Counted from the stretch's first letter, positions 1-9,269 are shown. The stretch is DNA of 64,000 nt from Catalinimonas niigatensis (GCF_030506285.1 NZ_CP119422.1:6497501-6561500); one strand, 5' to 3'. Program-made: numbers and translations. Notes: generated from the letters alone by a model not told the origin.

Positions 1-1
1 A

Positions 2-922
2 GCTATCGATTCTGTTAAGGAAAATACCAAAGGGGTTTCTTATGATATTGTAGTTGTTGATAACGCTTCTAAAGATGGTTCACAGGAAGTTCTAAGCAAA
101 TTACCAGGAATAAAATACATTCAAAATAAAAAAAATGTTGGCTTTCCTTCTGCGGTAAATCAAGCTATGAAGGTTGCTGATTCCCGATATTTTGTAGCTT
201 TTAATTCCGATGCAAAATTAATAAATGATGCATTTACGATAATGATTGATTTTATGGATAAAACACCTAAATCAGGCATTAGTACAGCTCAACTATATTT
301 TCCAGATGGTACACCACAGCGATCACATTTTGGTTTCATCTATCCTCATAAAAAAGCATTATCAGAAATTAGACCTAAGCTCAAAGCTTTAGCCAGCTTT
401 TTTAAGTCTGGAGTGACTGTCAATGAAAAAAATGTATACATAGCGAAGAGTGTCCCAGAGGTTCCCCAGAAAGTGGATTGTCCTTTAGGAGCTTGTTTCA
501 TGATCAAAAGAGAGTGTCTGGAAGAGGTAGGTTTGATGGATGAAAATATTTTTATTTATGCAGATGAAGTTGATTTTGCTTTTAGAGCAAAAAAAGCAGG
601 TTGGAATCGCTATTTGATCCCTGAAGCTAAAGCGTTACACGAAAAAGCAGCGAGCACAGGAAAAAAGGTAAGTTTAATGTATACCATTCACACTCAGAGT
701 AATTTCTATTATTCATACAAGCATTTTGGAATTAAGGGCTGGCTGGTAATTAAGTTAGGTTTTCTGATAGGAGGTTTATTGGCCCTGCTGTTGAGTTTTG
801 TGAGCTATCTTTTTAGGAAAGGAGATTATAAGAATGATGTTCTTCAGTACAAAGAAGATTTTCAAGTAGCAATGAAACTTTTCTTTCTAAGAAAAAAAGT
901 TTTGCCTCCTGATGCTATTTGA
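2..922 (+). CDS. GT2 family glycosyltransferase, 5' end outside window
   Basis: The reading frame is open from base 2, so the start lies upstream and 306 residues are visible. The protein resembles rhamnosyltransferase-like GT2 enzymes, which move a sugar from a nucleotide donor to a growing glycan at the inner membrane. Visible GT2 marks are VVVDNASKDGS (about residues 17-27), NVGF and a following AVNQA, a nucleotide-binding FNSDA near residue 67, and an acidic YADEVDF segment near residue 185. A hydrophobic segment near residues 245-268 suggests a C-terminal membrane anchor. It is followed by further glycosyltransferases on the same strand, so it belongs to a surface polysaccharide locus. 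The sugar specificity cannot be read from the sequence. An internal ATG at 167 is not the true start, because conserved N-terminal motifs lie before it. Confidence 0.88.
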   Translation, partial: AIDSVKENTKGVSYDIVVVDNASKDGSQEVLSKLPGIKYIQNKKNVGFPSAVNQAMKVADSRYFVAFNSDAKLINDAFTIMIDFMDKTPKSGISTAQLYFPDGTPQRSHFGFIYPHKKALSEIRPKLKALASFFKSGVTVNEKNVYIAKSVPEVPQKVDCPLGACFMIKRECLEEVGLMDENIFIYADEVDFAFRAKKAGWNRYLIPEAKALHEKAASTGKKVSLMYTIHTQSNFYYSYKHFGIKGWLVIKLGFLIGGLLALLLSFVSYLFRKGDYKNDVLQYKEDFQVAMKLFFLRKKVLPPDAI

Positions 923-1185
923 TGGTTAACTATTATACCAAAAAAATTAGCAAAAAGTAAAGAGTAGATATTTAAATTTTCTATTCTGAACGCGAGAGCA
1001 TATTTACTGAGCACAGAATTGTAAGTGTGTGATCAGTAAAAAAATGTAAAGTTTAATTATAATAAAATATGATTTTTGCGATTGACATATGCTCTGCATA
1101 TGCACTTCCTTAGCCCAAGTCTGGCTGTTCTTAAATAAAAATTAACAAAAAATTTATCAGAGCTAGACTCAAAAACAAGTGATGC

Positions 1186-1998
1186 ATGGAAAAATTAGTC
1201 AGTGTAAATATTACTACTTTTAACCGAGTAAATTATCTAACCCGTTGCTTAGACTCTGTATTATCACAAACTTATGCTCATCTGGAGATAGTGGTCGTAG
1301 ACGATTGTTCTACGGATGGCACTTCTAAAGTGATGGAGCACTATACGCAACTGGATAGTAGAATTAAGTACATTAGACATGAGTTTAATCAGGGTAATGC
1401 TTATGCCCGAAATACAGCGTTACATAACTGTACAGGTTATTATGTCGCTTTTATGGATGATGATGATGCCTGGATAGATGATGAAAAAATTAGCAAGCAG
1501 GTACAGATTTTTGAAGATAATACTAACCCTCGCTTGGGAATCATCTGTAGTAGTGTAAAAATCATTGATCAATATGGAAAAGAACAAATCAAAATTGAAA
1601 AGCATCCTGATAATCTGGTTTCTCATATTCTGATACAGAATGGGATCATACATAATTCTACAGTGCTAACAAAAAGATCAATCATGGAGGATGTAGAAGG
1701 TTTTGATATTGATATGCCGAAAGGAATTGATGCTGAATTTTTTAGAGCAGTGATTGTAAAGCATAAATATGAAGTGTTGTTTATGCCGGATGTAACGACA
1801 GCATATTACATCCATGAAGGTGTACGCATGACAACCAACAATGAAAAATTTTTGTATAAATTATTTAAAGTAAATGCCAGAGTGATTAAAAAGTATTTTA
1901 AAGCATTTTTGGTTCACCCTAAGGCTTTATATTTCAGACTATATATAGTTGTAAGAAGCCTGTATAAATTTATGATTTACTATCGTTTACAAAAATAA
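1186..1998 (+). CDS. GT2 family glycosyltransferase
   Basis: This 270-residue protein has a typical GT-A fold N-terminus: VSVNITTFNR at residues 5-14, the VVVDDCSTDGT motif near 36-46, and a DDDDAW stretch near 91-96 that would supply the metal/nucleotide-binding DXD. The C-terminal part is basic and aromatic without a clear membrane helix, so it is probably a peripheral inner-membrane enzyme. The ATG at 1186 starts just before the conserved first strand, which supports it as the true start. It sits between another GT2 gene and a polymerase-like membrane protein, separated by AT-rich gaps of 263 and 320 bases, so separate promoters are possible. The role is inferred as adding one sugar to an exopolysaccharide, capsule or O-antigen repeat. 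Donor and acceptor are unknown. Confidence 0.87.
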   Translation: MEKLVSVNITTFNRVNYLTRCLDSVLSQTYAHLEIVVVDDCSTDGTSKVMEHYTQLDSRIKYIRHEFNQGNAYARNTALHNCTGYYVAFMDDDDAWIDDEKISKQVQIFEDNTNPRLGIICSSVKIIDQYGKEQIKIEKHPDNLVSHILIQNGIIHNSTVLTKRSIMEDVEGFDIDMPKGIDAEFFRAVIVKHKYEVLFMPDVTTAYYIHEGVRMTTNNEKFLYKLFKVNARVIKKYFKAFLVHPKALYFRLYIVVRSLYKFMIYYRLQK

Positions 1999-2318
1999 AA
2001 CTTCAACACTCTGAACTTTGGTGTGATTTTTTTTAGAAATCAATTAAAGGGATTAAGGTATATGGAGTTAGCTTTGAGATCTCAGAACAACTCGATAAAT
2101 TAATAATAGAAATCAAGATTTGTATTATACTCGTTTTTTCTTAAAAAGAGCTAATATCAATGGTAAACTACACAGGTTTTGACTAAATTTTAAAAAAAAA
2201 CATATTTAAGCATATCCTTTATTCGGATAGAATTACAGGCCATTACTATTAGCTCCAATAAATCTCAAAAACTGTCAGCATTTTATACAGCAAAGAAATA
2301 TAATAACAAGTTAATAAA
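1999..2318. other. AT-rich intergenic gap
   Basis: This 320-base gap lies between the second GT2 gene and the polymerase-like gene. It is very AT-rich with several A and T runs. I see no open reading frame of note, no clear hairpin terminator and no RNA gene. It probably holds the promoter of the downstream gene. Confidence 0.5.
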
Positions 2319-3572
2319 ATGAATACTGATATAAATAGAAAAACGAAAGTAGATTATTTGCTCGTATTCTTAATTACAGCTATTTCAGGGATGCCTTTTT
2401 TTAATGGAGATCTTCCTTTGATGCTTGTATTTGGAGTCAGCTTATTGGTATTTATTTTTAGAAAAAAGCAGTTATATCCTTTCTACTTCTTTATTTTATT
2501 TGCTTTTGTAATTCTGGTACTCCTACACAGTTTGAGAGAAAACTATTTTCCAATGAACACTTATATTGGAATGGCTTTTAAGATTTCTGCGGCATATTTC
2601 GTAGTTATCACTGTAAACCAGAATTTTACTAAGCTTTTTGTAAATATCATTGTGTTTTTTTCAATTATTAGCTATTTCTTTTTTATCCCTCTAGTTTTAA
2701 GCCCGGCATTAGATGGTATATTAAATGGTATTGGTATAGTGCCTCCATTTGAGCCCTATGTGACTAAATCATTGCTGCTATATCATCTCAATTTAGATCG
2801 CCCAGAAGGTCTTTACAGAAACTGTGGGCCCTTTTGGGAACCGGCTGCATTTGGAGGATATTTATTGATTGCTCTCATGTTTAATATGGCTGAAAAAGGT
2901 AATATAAAAGGCAGGAAAAACATCATTTTAATTATTACTCTTATTTCCACTCTCTCAACCACCATATTTGTCCTTTTGTCTATTTTAATGTTTTTCTACT
3001 TTTTTTTCAGTCAAAAATTTATCGTCAAACTATTTACTGTTCCGGTAATTCTAACTGTTTTTGGTATTGCTTTTGTTCAACTTCCTTTTTTGCAAGAAAA
3101 AATGATGAAAGAATGGCGAAGAGGAGATCTTACGTATGAAATGAGACATAATGATTTAGTGGGCCACAGTAGATTGAGTAGTGCAATTGCCGATTACAAG
3201 GATTTTATAAAGTATCCTGTAATTGGGCGAGGAATGTTTCCCACTACTTATTTTGATGCTAGAGATATTTTAACACGTCATAATGGACTGACCAAACAAA
3301 TTGCTCAATTTGGTATCATTGGGGTATTATTATATTTCATTCCTATTTTCAGGACTTTTAATCGCTTGGTATTATTTTCTAACTTAAAAAATGCTCTAGG
3401 AACAATATTTTTTATCATGATATTGGGTATGGGAATAGCGGAAGTCTATTTTGACAAAGTATTTTTCTGGGGATTAGTGTTTCTTCATCTCGTACTTGTT
3501 CCCCAGACCTTTAGTACACCTGAAACACAGGAATCTGAAAAACTAAGGGACCTACGTCTGAGATCTGCATAA
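2319..3572 (+). CDS. Wzy / O-antigen ligase-like polysaccharide polymerase
   Basis: A 417-residue integral membrane protein with about ten hydrophobic helices. The periplasmic-loop motif RPEGLYRNCGPFWEP followed by AAFGG at about residues 161-180 is the hallmark of the O-antigen ligase/polymerase family (Wzy_C/WaaL-like, pattern R.xG.F.EP..F). A second conserved element, RHNGL near residue 320 just before a C-terminal helix pair, also matches the family. Known members join repeat units, or attach finished polymer to a lipid carrier, in the periplasmic leaflet of the inner membrane. Given its place among glycosyltransferases it is probably the polymerase of this locus, though ligase activity cannot be excluded. 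Start at ATG 2319. Sequence in this family is poorly conserved, so the call rests on topology, loop motif and context. Confidence 0.8.
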   Translation: MNTDINRKTKVDYLLVFLITAISGMPFFNGDLPLMLVFGVSLLVFIFRKKQLYPFYFFILFAFVILVLLHSLRENYFPMNTYIGMAFKISAAYFVVITVNQNFTKLFVNIIVFFSIISYFFFIPLVLSPALDGILNGIGIVPPFEPYVTKSLLLYHLNLDRPEGLYRNCGPFWEPAAFGGYLLIALMFNMAEKGNIKGRKNIILIITLISTLSTTIFVLLSILMFFYFFFSQKFIVKLFTVPVILTVFGIAFVQLPFLQEKMMKEWRRGDLTYEMRHNDLVGHSRLSSAIADYKDFIKYPVIGRGMFPTTYFDARDILTRHNGLTKQIAQFGIIGVLLYFIPIFRTFNRLVLFSNLKNALGTIFFIMILGMGIAEVYFDKVFFWGLVFLHLVLVPQTFSTPETQESEKLRDLRLRSA

Positions 3573-3817
3573 GATAGTTCCACTTATTCCTATTTTACAT
3601 TAAACAGGCCTTTTTTAAAATTATTGATATAACTCCACTTTTTACGCTAAACATCATCCTTTTCAAAGGAGTAGTCAATTACTTTGGCAGATAGAATTAA
3701 GGCATTGGCGACAGCAATAGTGTAAAAAGTGAATACAAAATTAAATCGTAGAAAGTAGATGATTAATAAATAACCGGTTTGGTGCTTACTTATCTAGAAA
3801 CTCCTTAAATACAACTT

Positions 3818-4705
3818 ATGTCTTCTGTTAATATCTATATTGTTATACCTGTTCATAATAAAATTGAGCTGACATTAAAATGCCTGGCTTCTTTAGAAGG
3901 CCAGTCATATCCCCAATATGAGATCATTGTAGTTGATGATGGATCAACAGACGGAACGTATGAGACAATTCAAAAAAGATTTCCTGAAGTAACACTCTTG
4001 CAAGGGGATGGAAACCTATGGTGGACAGGGGGTACCAATATGGGGGTTGAATATGCCCTAAAAACTGCTAAGGATAATGACTTTGTGCTTACTTTAAATA
4101 ACGATTTAGAAATTGGTAAAGATTATCTGGAGCAACTGCTTAAGGTATATCAACAGTTCAAGCCTTGCCTGGTTGGCTCTGTTTCTGTAAATAGTCAGAA
4201 ACCCGAACAGGTTGAGTTCTTGGGTTCTAAGAATCGTCTGATCACAGGTAGAAGCCGTCTTCCTATCAAGGAAATATTACCTTACTCTACATTGAAGCAG
4301 ACATATGATGTTTTAGAGTCTGATGTATTACCTGGAAGAGGGACTTTAATCCCTATCCCTGTATTCAAGAAAATCGGATTATTTGATTTTGAACACTTTC
4401 CACAATATATTGCTGATTATGATTTTAGCAAAAGGGCTAAATATGCGGGGTTTAAACTGTTGGTATCTACAAAAGCGGTTGTGAAAAGTGTTGTGGAAAG
4501 TACCGGTGTTACTTACGTCATTGATCCTACTTTCAAGACCTTTTTTAAAGGGCTTACCTCTATAAAGTCTCCTACTCAAATGAAAATCAGATATTACTGG
4601 GCCATCAGGCATAGCCCAATAGGTATACTATATTTTTTCTTTTCTATGACGAGAGTGTTCCTTTCTTTTATAAGGGCATACTTGTTTTCGTTAAGACAAA
4701 AATAA
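3818..4705 (+). CDS. GT2 family glycosyltransferase
   Basis: A 295-residue GT2 protein. The N-terminus IYIVIPVHNK and the VVDDGSTDGT motif at about residues 38-47 mark the nucleotide-binding half. A LWWTGGTNMG segment (about 67-76) and LNNDLEIG (about 92-99) place it in the rhamnosyltransferase-like GT2 subgroup, where LNND acts as the DXD equivalent. A DYDFSKRAKYAGF segment near residue 200 is the usual acceptor-side motif. The C-terminus has a hydrophobic stretch (about 268-285) that may anchor it. It is the last plus-strand gene before the insertion-sequence nest. A strong palindromic terminator follows 21 bases after its stop. Specificity is not determinable. Confidence 0.87.
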   Translation: MSSVNIYIVIPVHNKIELTLKCLASLEGQSYPQYEIIVVDDGSTDGTYETIQKRFPEVTLLQGDGNLWWTGGTNMGVEYALKTAKDNDFVLTLNNDLEIGKDYLEQLLKVYQQFKPCLVGSVSVNSQKPEQVEFLGSKNRLITGRSRLPIKEILPYSTLKQTYDVLESDVLPGRGTLIPIPVFKKIGLFDFEHFPQYIADYDFSKRAKYAGFKLLVSTKAVVKSVVESTGVTYVIDPTFKTFFKGLTSIKSPTQMKIRYYWAIRHSPIGILYFFFSMTRVFLSFIRAYLFSLRQK

Positions 4706-4726
4706 CTGAACATACAAATAGCATGT

Positions 4727-4762
4727 AAAAATAAAAGGAAGCCATGGCTTCCTTTTATTTTT
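4727..4762. terminator. Perfect 36-bp palindromic terminator
   Basis: Two 18-base arms (4727-4744 and 4745-4762) are exact reverse complements with no spacer. In RNA the GGAAGCC/GGCTTCC core would fold around a short ATGG loop, flanked by A-rich and T-rich sides. This is a rho-independent terminator readable on both strands. It ends the upstream glycosyltransferase transcript and separates it from the insertion sequences. Confidence 0.85.
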
Positions 4763-5088
4763 ATGGTGAATATGCCTTTGTTGAACTAAACCTGCGGTAG
4801 CCTTTAGCAGGAGGTATTTTCATGATATCCTTATCTTGATGAAGGTAATTTAAACCAATTATATCATGAAAAAAAACACATCGTGCCAAGGGTGAAACCC
4901 TTGTAGGGAGAACCTGTCGTGAGGTTCCTGATTTTCTACCCTTCTACCAGAAACTGGAGAGAAGCTTCTCGGTTGCTGGCTATAGCCAGAGTACCCTGAC
5001 CAATTATTCCCGTTGTCTGGCCCAGATGGCTCAGTATTACAACATGAATCCTGTTCTTCTGGATGAAGATCGGACCGATTTCTATGAC

Positions 5089-6084
5089 TTATGCAAGCGA
5101 GTATCTATAATTTTTGTCATATTTTCGGTTGTTTCTCACTACTGCAAATATGCGTAAGACCAGTTTGTTTCTCACAGCATTAATCACTGACATTCTGTTC
5201 TTACCCTGTAATACTTTTCGCTGGTAGTACTTCTTTAGTTCTTCACAATGATTGATAGCCGACAGAGCAGACATGTGAAGAAGCGTTTTGACTGTTTTAT
5301 TGGCTAAATGGGATACTCGGTCTTTACCCCTGATACTAGTGCCTGATCGATATTGAAAGGGAACTACCCCGGCATAACAAGCATATTTTTTAGGGTCAGT
5401 AAAGTCTTTGAACTCATTGGTGGTAACAAGTATTTCTCTGGCTGTTACCGCCCCAATTCCTTCTACGCTGGTAACTAGATTGAATAGTCGATTGAGTTCT
5501 TCGTCCGATCGGATCAGTTCCTCTAGTTGCTTGTTCACTGCGGTGAGATCTTTTTCTAATCCCTTTAGGGAGTGCTGACAGCACAACTGCATTTTCTTCT
5601 GTAGGGTTTTAGTGAGAAATCGTTTACCCTCTTGTAGAGAAGATTTGAGTTGTTTTTTAGCGTTGATGAGTCGGGTGCGTAGTGCAGTGAGTGATTTGAG
5701 ATCTTTGATTACTTGGCGCGCAGGTTGCCAAAGCTTTGCATTATCTTGGTTTCTATAGGCATAAAAAGCGATACGTTCAGCATCTATCTTATCACTCTTA
5801 CCACGTTGCATTCCAGCAGAATGTTTGATACGCAAAGCTGACTCAAGCCAGATAGAAGACTGCTTCTCTGAGAGATAGTCGAGCAAGGGGTAGTTGTAGA
5901 TACCTGTATGCTCCATACAAAATAGGCTTTCCTCTAGCGCACAACCAGACTGTCTTACGAAGCTTTCAACTCCTTTGTTATTGTTCTCTGTCTGTAAGCG
6001 CAGTATTACCTTCCCGGCACTTATCAGACAAAAATCCAGCGTACTTTTTGAGACATCAATACCAATAAAGTGTTTGAAATTCAT
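5089..6084 (-). CDS. IS110-family DEDD transposase, copy A
   Basis: A 331-residue bridge-RNA-type recombinase starting at ATG 6084 (MNFKHFIGIDVS). The N-terminal RuvC-like DEDD domain has the first Asp in GIDVSKSTLDF (residue 10), a Glu in EHTGIYN and Asp residues in KSDKIDAERIAFYA. A coiled-coil middle segment (about residues 130-195) precedes the C-terminal Tnp_20 domain with VEGIGAVTA, YAGVVPFQYRSGTS (candidate catalytic Ser) and NKTVKTLLHMSA. The frame stays open for 67 codons upstream to a TTG at 6285, but that stretch overlaps the structured non-coding end and shows no family homology, so I use the later ATG. The protein acts with a structured RNA from the element's own left end. It is likely functional. 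Confidence 0.92.
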   Translation of the reverse strand: MNFKHFIGIDVSKSTLDFCLISAGKVILRLQTENNNKGVESFVRQSGCALEESLFCMEHTGIYNYPLLDYLSEKQSSIWLESALRIKHSAGMQRGKSDKIDAERIAFYAYRNQDNAKLWQPARQVIKDLKSLTALRTRLINAKKQLKSSLQEGKRFLTKTLQKKMQLCCQHSLKGLEKDLTAVNKQLEELIRSDEELNRLFNLVTSVEGIGAVTAREILVTTNEFKDFTDPKKYACYAGVVPFQYRSGTSIRGKDRVSHLANKTVKTLLHMSALSAINHCEELKKYYQRKVLQGKNRMSVINAVRNKLVLRIFAVVRNNRKYDKNYRYSLA

Positions 6085-6123
6085 AGTTTTGGATTTGACA
6101 GTTTTACATGTAGAGTCAATAAA

Positions 6124-6323
6124 CTTGTCCACCTTCAATACCTTGCTAATAGGTCTGGAACCTAAATTTCTATTTGAAGCCGAAGGACAAGCAATCCAGC
6201 AGAGAATTAAATCGGTCCATAGGTCTTCATCCTGGCCGAGACGATAAAGTGCCCCTGCTGGTATTGGCTCTTCTTGAGTGTGCAAATATGCATAACTCTA
6301 TCGAGTTACACACATTCGCACAC
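6124..6323 (-). ncRNA. Candidate IS110 bridge RNA, copy A
   Basis: This is the reverse-strand twin of the RNA candidate at 9031-9230 in copy B. On the minus strand it folds as three successive stem-loops: a 46-nt hairpin at 6323-6278 with a 21-bp stem and GATA loop, a stem CCAGCAG/CTGCTGG at 6261-6196 with a large internal loop, and a stem CTTGTCC/GGACAAG at 6191-6124 with an inner hairpin. In the second loop, CTCGGCC (6240-6234) repeats the element's left terminus and GGACCGATTT (6218-6209) is the exact complement of its right terminus. It ends 40 bases before the transposase ATG. The role as guide RNA is inferred from the known IS110/IS621 mechanism. Confidence 0.65.
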
Positions 6324-7098
6324 TTTAGTAGCAACAACTGCTTTCTTAGAATTTTACTACCCTACAAACCTAAAGGCCGACGCGGCAGGTGCTGGACTAT
6401 CTGCATTTTCTGAAGAAGCAAAAAAAGACACCTTCTGAGTCCTTTTTTAAGCATACAGTCTATGGTTTAAGGTATGCCTACCGGATGGAGGGCATGAAAG
6501 CCAAACGAATCATTTTACCCTCACTTGAACGGCCCAAAACCCTACCAGTAGTACTGAGCAAAGAGGAGATGCGAAGCCTGCTGCTGGCTCCTAAACTGCT
6601 GAGACATCGCCTGATCCTGGGTATGCTGTATGGATGTGGTCTGCGCTGCTTTGAACTCCGAAGATTACATATTAAGGATGTAGATTTTGACCGGTTGATG
6701 GTGCATGTCAGAAAAGGCAAGGGACGTAAAGATCGCTACCTGCCTTTAAGCAAGCACCTAGCAAGGGGGATAAAGACCTACATTGACAATGAACATCCTC
6801 AATTGTGGCTCCTCAACGGCAAAAATGCGGAAGGAAGAATCGTAGCTTTATCGCAAAGAGGCGTTCAGTGGATTGTCAGGGAATCCAGGAAAACCGCTGG
6901 TTTGGAAAAAGAGGTCACCGCACATACCCTTCGTCATACTTTTGCCACGCATCTACTAGAAGATGGCTTGGATATCATCAGCATCAAAGATCTGCTGGGC
7001 CATGCTCACCTGGAGACTACATTGATCTATCTACATGTATCTCAAATGGGAAGGCGCAGGCCATTCAGTCCTATGGATACGCTCTACCCCGATAAGTA

Positions 7099-8211
7099 GT
7101 GCGTCCCAAATATGAAGTAGCTGATGTACTGCAAATAAATAAGCATCAGCTCAGTAGCTACTACAGCAATAGCTGGCAGATAAGAACGCTGCATGCCCTT
7201 AGAAAATGCAGGACTGCTGATTTAGGTGGGCATGGGGATCAGTGCGATAGCTGTGGCAATTTGTCTCTCAGCTATAATAGCTGTCGCAATCGCCACTGCC
7301 CGAAATGCCAGGGAGAACAGCGCGAGGCATGGATACAGGCAAGGGAAAATGAACTCTTGCCTGTACCGTACTTTCATGTGGTTTTTACACTGCCAGAGCA
7401 AGTTAACCCACTATGCCTGTATGCACCTGCCAAAGTGTATCGTCTGCTCTTTAGTACCGCCTGGTCTGTGATGCAGAGCTTTGCCAAAGATGCCAAGCAC
7501 CTGGGGGCCAAGCCTGCTATGATCGCTGTACTACATACCTGGGGGCATAATCTGAGTTTACATCCACACCTTCACTGCATCGTTCCGGGTGGAGGCGTGA
7601 CTAGAAATGGTAAATGGAAGACTGCTAGGAATAAAGGAAAGTTTCTTTTCCCAGTAAAAGCCATGAGCAAGGTCTTCCGAGCAAGGTTCGTGGCTGGTCT
7701 AAGAAGAGAGTTTCCAGAGCAAGACAGAACCTCCTTTGCCAGTTTATTCAAAAAAGAGCGGGTGGTCTATGCCAAAAGACCTTTCCAGCATCCTAAATCG
7801 GTAGTAGAGTATCTTGGGCGTTATACTCATAAGATAGCCATTAGCAATCATCGGTTACTTAACCTTGATAACGGCCAGGTTACTTTCAGCTACAAGGATT
7901 ATCGCAAAGGAGCGCAGAAGTTGCAGATGAGTCTCTCTGACAATGAGTTCATCAGACGCTTCAGCCAGCATATCCTGCCCAGAGGTTTTGTTAGAATCAG
8001 GCATTACGGCTTCCTATCCAGTAGCTGGAAGTCTGCAAAGCTTCCTGATCTCCAGAGGAAGCTTGGACTCATTACCTCTTCTGATGATCAGAAGGAACCC
8101 GTATCTCATCGCAGGTGCTGCGCCTGTGGTAGCGGTATACTGCAAACGAAGAGTATGTTTTACGGACGAGCACCGCCGATAGTCTGGTTGGAACGCATCG
8201 CAGAGCAGTAA
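7099..8211 (+). CDS. IS91-family transposase
   Basis: A 370-residue rolling-circle type transposase. The N-terminal zinc-binding domain has Cys at 49, 52, 62, 67 and 70 (CDSC, then SCRNRHCPKC). The Y2_Tnp core carries the HUH metal motif in LHPHLHC (residues 154-160) and the candidate nucleophile Tyr in VEYLGRYTHKIAI (near residue 232-236). The start is GTG at 7099, whose G is the last base of the recombinase TAG stop, so the two genes are translationally coupled. The frame is intact to its stop at 8211, so this gene may still be active although its partner recombinase is split. IS91 enzymes nick one strand and move by rolling-circle transposition, which can carry along neighbouring DNA. Confidence 0.93.
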   Translation: MRPKYEVADVLQINKHQLSSYYSNSWQIRTLHALRKCRTADLGGHGDQCDSCGNLSLSYNSCRNRHCPKCQGEQREAWIQARENELLPVPYFHVVFTLPEQVNPLCLYAPAKVYRLLFSTAWSVMQSFAKDAKHLGAKPAMIAVLHTWGHNLSLHPHLHCIVPGGGVTRNGKWKTARNKGKFLFPVKAMSKVFRARFVAGLRREFPEQDRTSFASLFKKERVVYAKRPFQHPKSVVEYLGRYTHKIAISNHRLLNLDNGQVTFSYKDYRKGAQKLQMSLSDNEFIRRFSQHILPRGFVRIRHYGFLSSSWKSAKLPDLQRKLGLITSSDDQKEPVSHRRCCACGSGILQTKSMFYGRAPPIVWLERIAEQ

Positions 8212-8343
8212 ATAGCCAACGCCAATTTTTGAGCGTCACAGGAGAGCTACGCCCTATCCGGTAGAAATCAATGCTTTTAATGGTTGTGAATAGCCGATTT
8301 TCTAGCTTATCTGATAGAGATGGTGCTTAACTACCTCGGAAAC

Positions 8344-8367
8344 AAAAAAAGAAGGCTTATTACCTTC
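8344..8367 (-). terminator. Minus-strand hairpin terminator between IS91 and IS5
   Basis: On the minus strand GAAGG, seven bases, CCTTC and then seven T residues form a short rho-independent terminator (8367-8344). It would stop transcripts leaving the IS5 transposase remnant towards the IS91 element. The surrounding 8212-8475 stretch holds no other feature I can name. Confidence 0.55.
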
Positions 8368-9030
8368 TCAAATGCACTCCTCTCAAACCCTACCTAATCC
8401 CCATAATAGACATCCACGAGCAGGTTCAGTCAACACATATTCATGTTAGGCCGTTCCGGCCACACGAATCCTTAGTTGTTGCAACGAGTTTTTCTTTTCT
8501 AGGGATAGCTAGTTTTTAGGTTTTGATAGCATTAGGCATACCACATCCTCGGAATACATTTAGGATAAGGCAACCTACCCTGATTTCTGTGACTTGGTTT
8601 TCCATTTTGCGAGCCATTAGTGTATTACCTATCGTCATTTTATAGCGGTGCATTGCTGTCTCAGACAGGCTTCTTTGATGGTAGCCGACTTCCTTTTTCC
8701 ACTCTTTTCTACCAATCTGCTCTATTCTGTCAATAGCTTGATCTCTTTCCCCTAATCCGGGCAGATTATCTCTACTCTTTACCGCATTCTTAGGCGGGGG
8801 TACAATGGCTTTGGCCCCCATCTTGTTGACCGCTTTGCGTACCTTCTTCTTATCATAAGCACCATCTCCATAAAACGTATTCACCTTTCCTTCTACCTCT
8901 CCTAGCAGTGGCTCGGTTATAGCTGCATCATCTACTGAGTTCTCGGCCACCGTGGCAGTAAGCTCGCAACCGCTCGGCCTTTAGGTTTGTAGGGTAGTAA
9001 AATTCTAAGAAAGCAGTTGTTGCTACTAAA

Positions 9031-9230
9031 GTGTGCGAATGTGTGTAACTCGATAGAGTTATGCATATTTGCACACTCAAGAAGAGCCAATACCAGCAGG
9101 GGCACTTTATCGTCTCGGCCAGGATGAAGACCTATGGACCGATTTAATTCTCTGCTGGATTGCTTGTCCTTCGGCTTCAAATAGAAATTTAGGTTCCAGA
9201 CCTATTAGCAAGGTATTGAAGGTGGACAAG
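9031..9230 (+). ncRNA. Candidate IS110 bridge RNA, copy B
   Basis: Three adjacent stem-loops lie in the left end before the transposase. First, 9031-9076: GTGTGC...GCACAC with TAACTC/GAGTTA around a GATA loop. The nine middle positions all pair, four of them only as G-U, and this holds only for RNA of this strand. Second, 9093-9158: outer stem CCAGCAG/CTGCTGG, inner stem AGG/CCT. Its two single strands contain CTCGGCC (9114-9120), identical to the left terminus, and GGACCGATTT (9136-9145), the exact complement of the right terminus. Third, 9163-9230: outer stem CTTGTCC/GGACAAG, inner hairpin TAGGT/ACCTA. The layout of about 200 nt resembles the IS621 bridge RNA. The second loop would be donor-binding and the third a candidate target-binding loop, where I found no clear match to the targets. 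Confidence 0.68.
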
Positions 9231-9269
9231 TTTATTGACTCTACATGTAAAACTGTCAAATCCAAAACT

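Larger units (their letters stand above)
5074..6382 (-). mobile_element. IS110-family insertion sequence, copy A
   Basis: About 1.31 kb, in the minus orientation, inside the IS91 recombinase gene. Edges come from comparing it with copy B at 8973-10283 and from restoring the reading frame of the interrupted gene. The trinucleotide CCG (minus strand) flanks both junctions (6383-6385 and 5071-5073). The right end lies only about 15 bases after the transposase stop, and the left end is a roughly 300-base non-coding region before the transposase ATG. This asymmetry is typical of the IS110 group. There are no terminal inverted repeats. The encoded protein is identical to that of copy B over its whole length. 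One extra base occurs at the outer left junction relative to copy B. Confidence 0.88.
4866..7099 (+). pseudogene. Tyrosine recombinase of the IS91 element, split by IS110
   Basis: The 5' part (frame from 4870, coding FYQKLERSFSVAGYSQS and the helical core-binding domain up to base 5070) and the 3' part (from about 6386, ending at TAG 7099) form one site-specific integrase once the IS110 copy is removed. The 3' part has the catalytic box: R in GCGLRCFELRR, HTLRHTFATH, GHAHLETT and the nucleophile Tyr in TLIYLHVS. The conserved ATG at 4866 is followed by eight A residues and is one base out of frame with the body, so the start is either slipped or mutated. Insertion makes the gene inactive as a single protein. 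An ATG-less 3' fragment could still be made from 6389. Upstream lies the hairpin at the IS91 left end. Confidence 0.8.
4783..8290 (+). mobile_element. IS91-family element with tyrosine recombinase, interrupted by IS110
   Basis: The element carries two cargo genes in order: a tyrosine recombinase and an IS91-type Y-transposase whose start overlaps the recombinase stop. This two-gene arrangement is common in IS91-like elements of Bacteroidota. Edges are approximate because IS91 elements lack terminal inverted repeats and target duplications. On the left I place the edge near GAAC at 4783-4786, followed by a CCTGC/GCAGG hairpin at 4791-4812 of the kind seen near IS91 ends. On the right the edge lies somewhere between the transposase stop (8211) and the IS5 end (8476). 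A complete IS110 copy (about 5074-6382) splits the recombinase gene. Confidence 0.7.

Noticed and set aside
6085-6285. 67-codon N-terminal extension of the IS110 transposase in both copies (TTG starts at 6285 and 9069)
   Set aside because: It overlaps the structured RNA region, uses TTG and has no family homology. The ATG before MNFKHFIG fits the family's length.
9163-9230. Third stem-loop as a proven target-binding loop
   Set aside because: Its single strands show only weak, partial matches to the two reconstructed targets (for example CTTCA with copy A), so it is kept only as a candidate.
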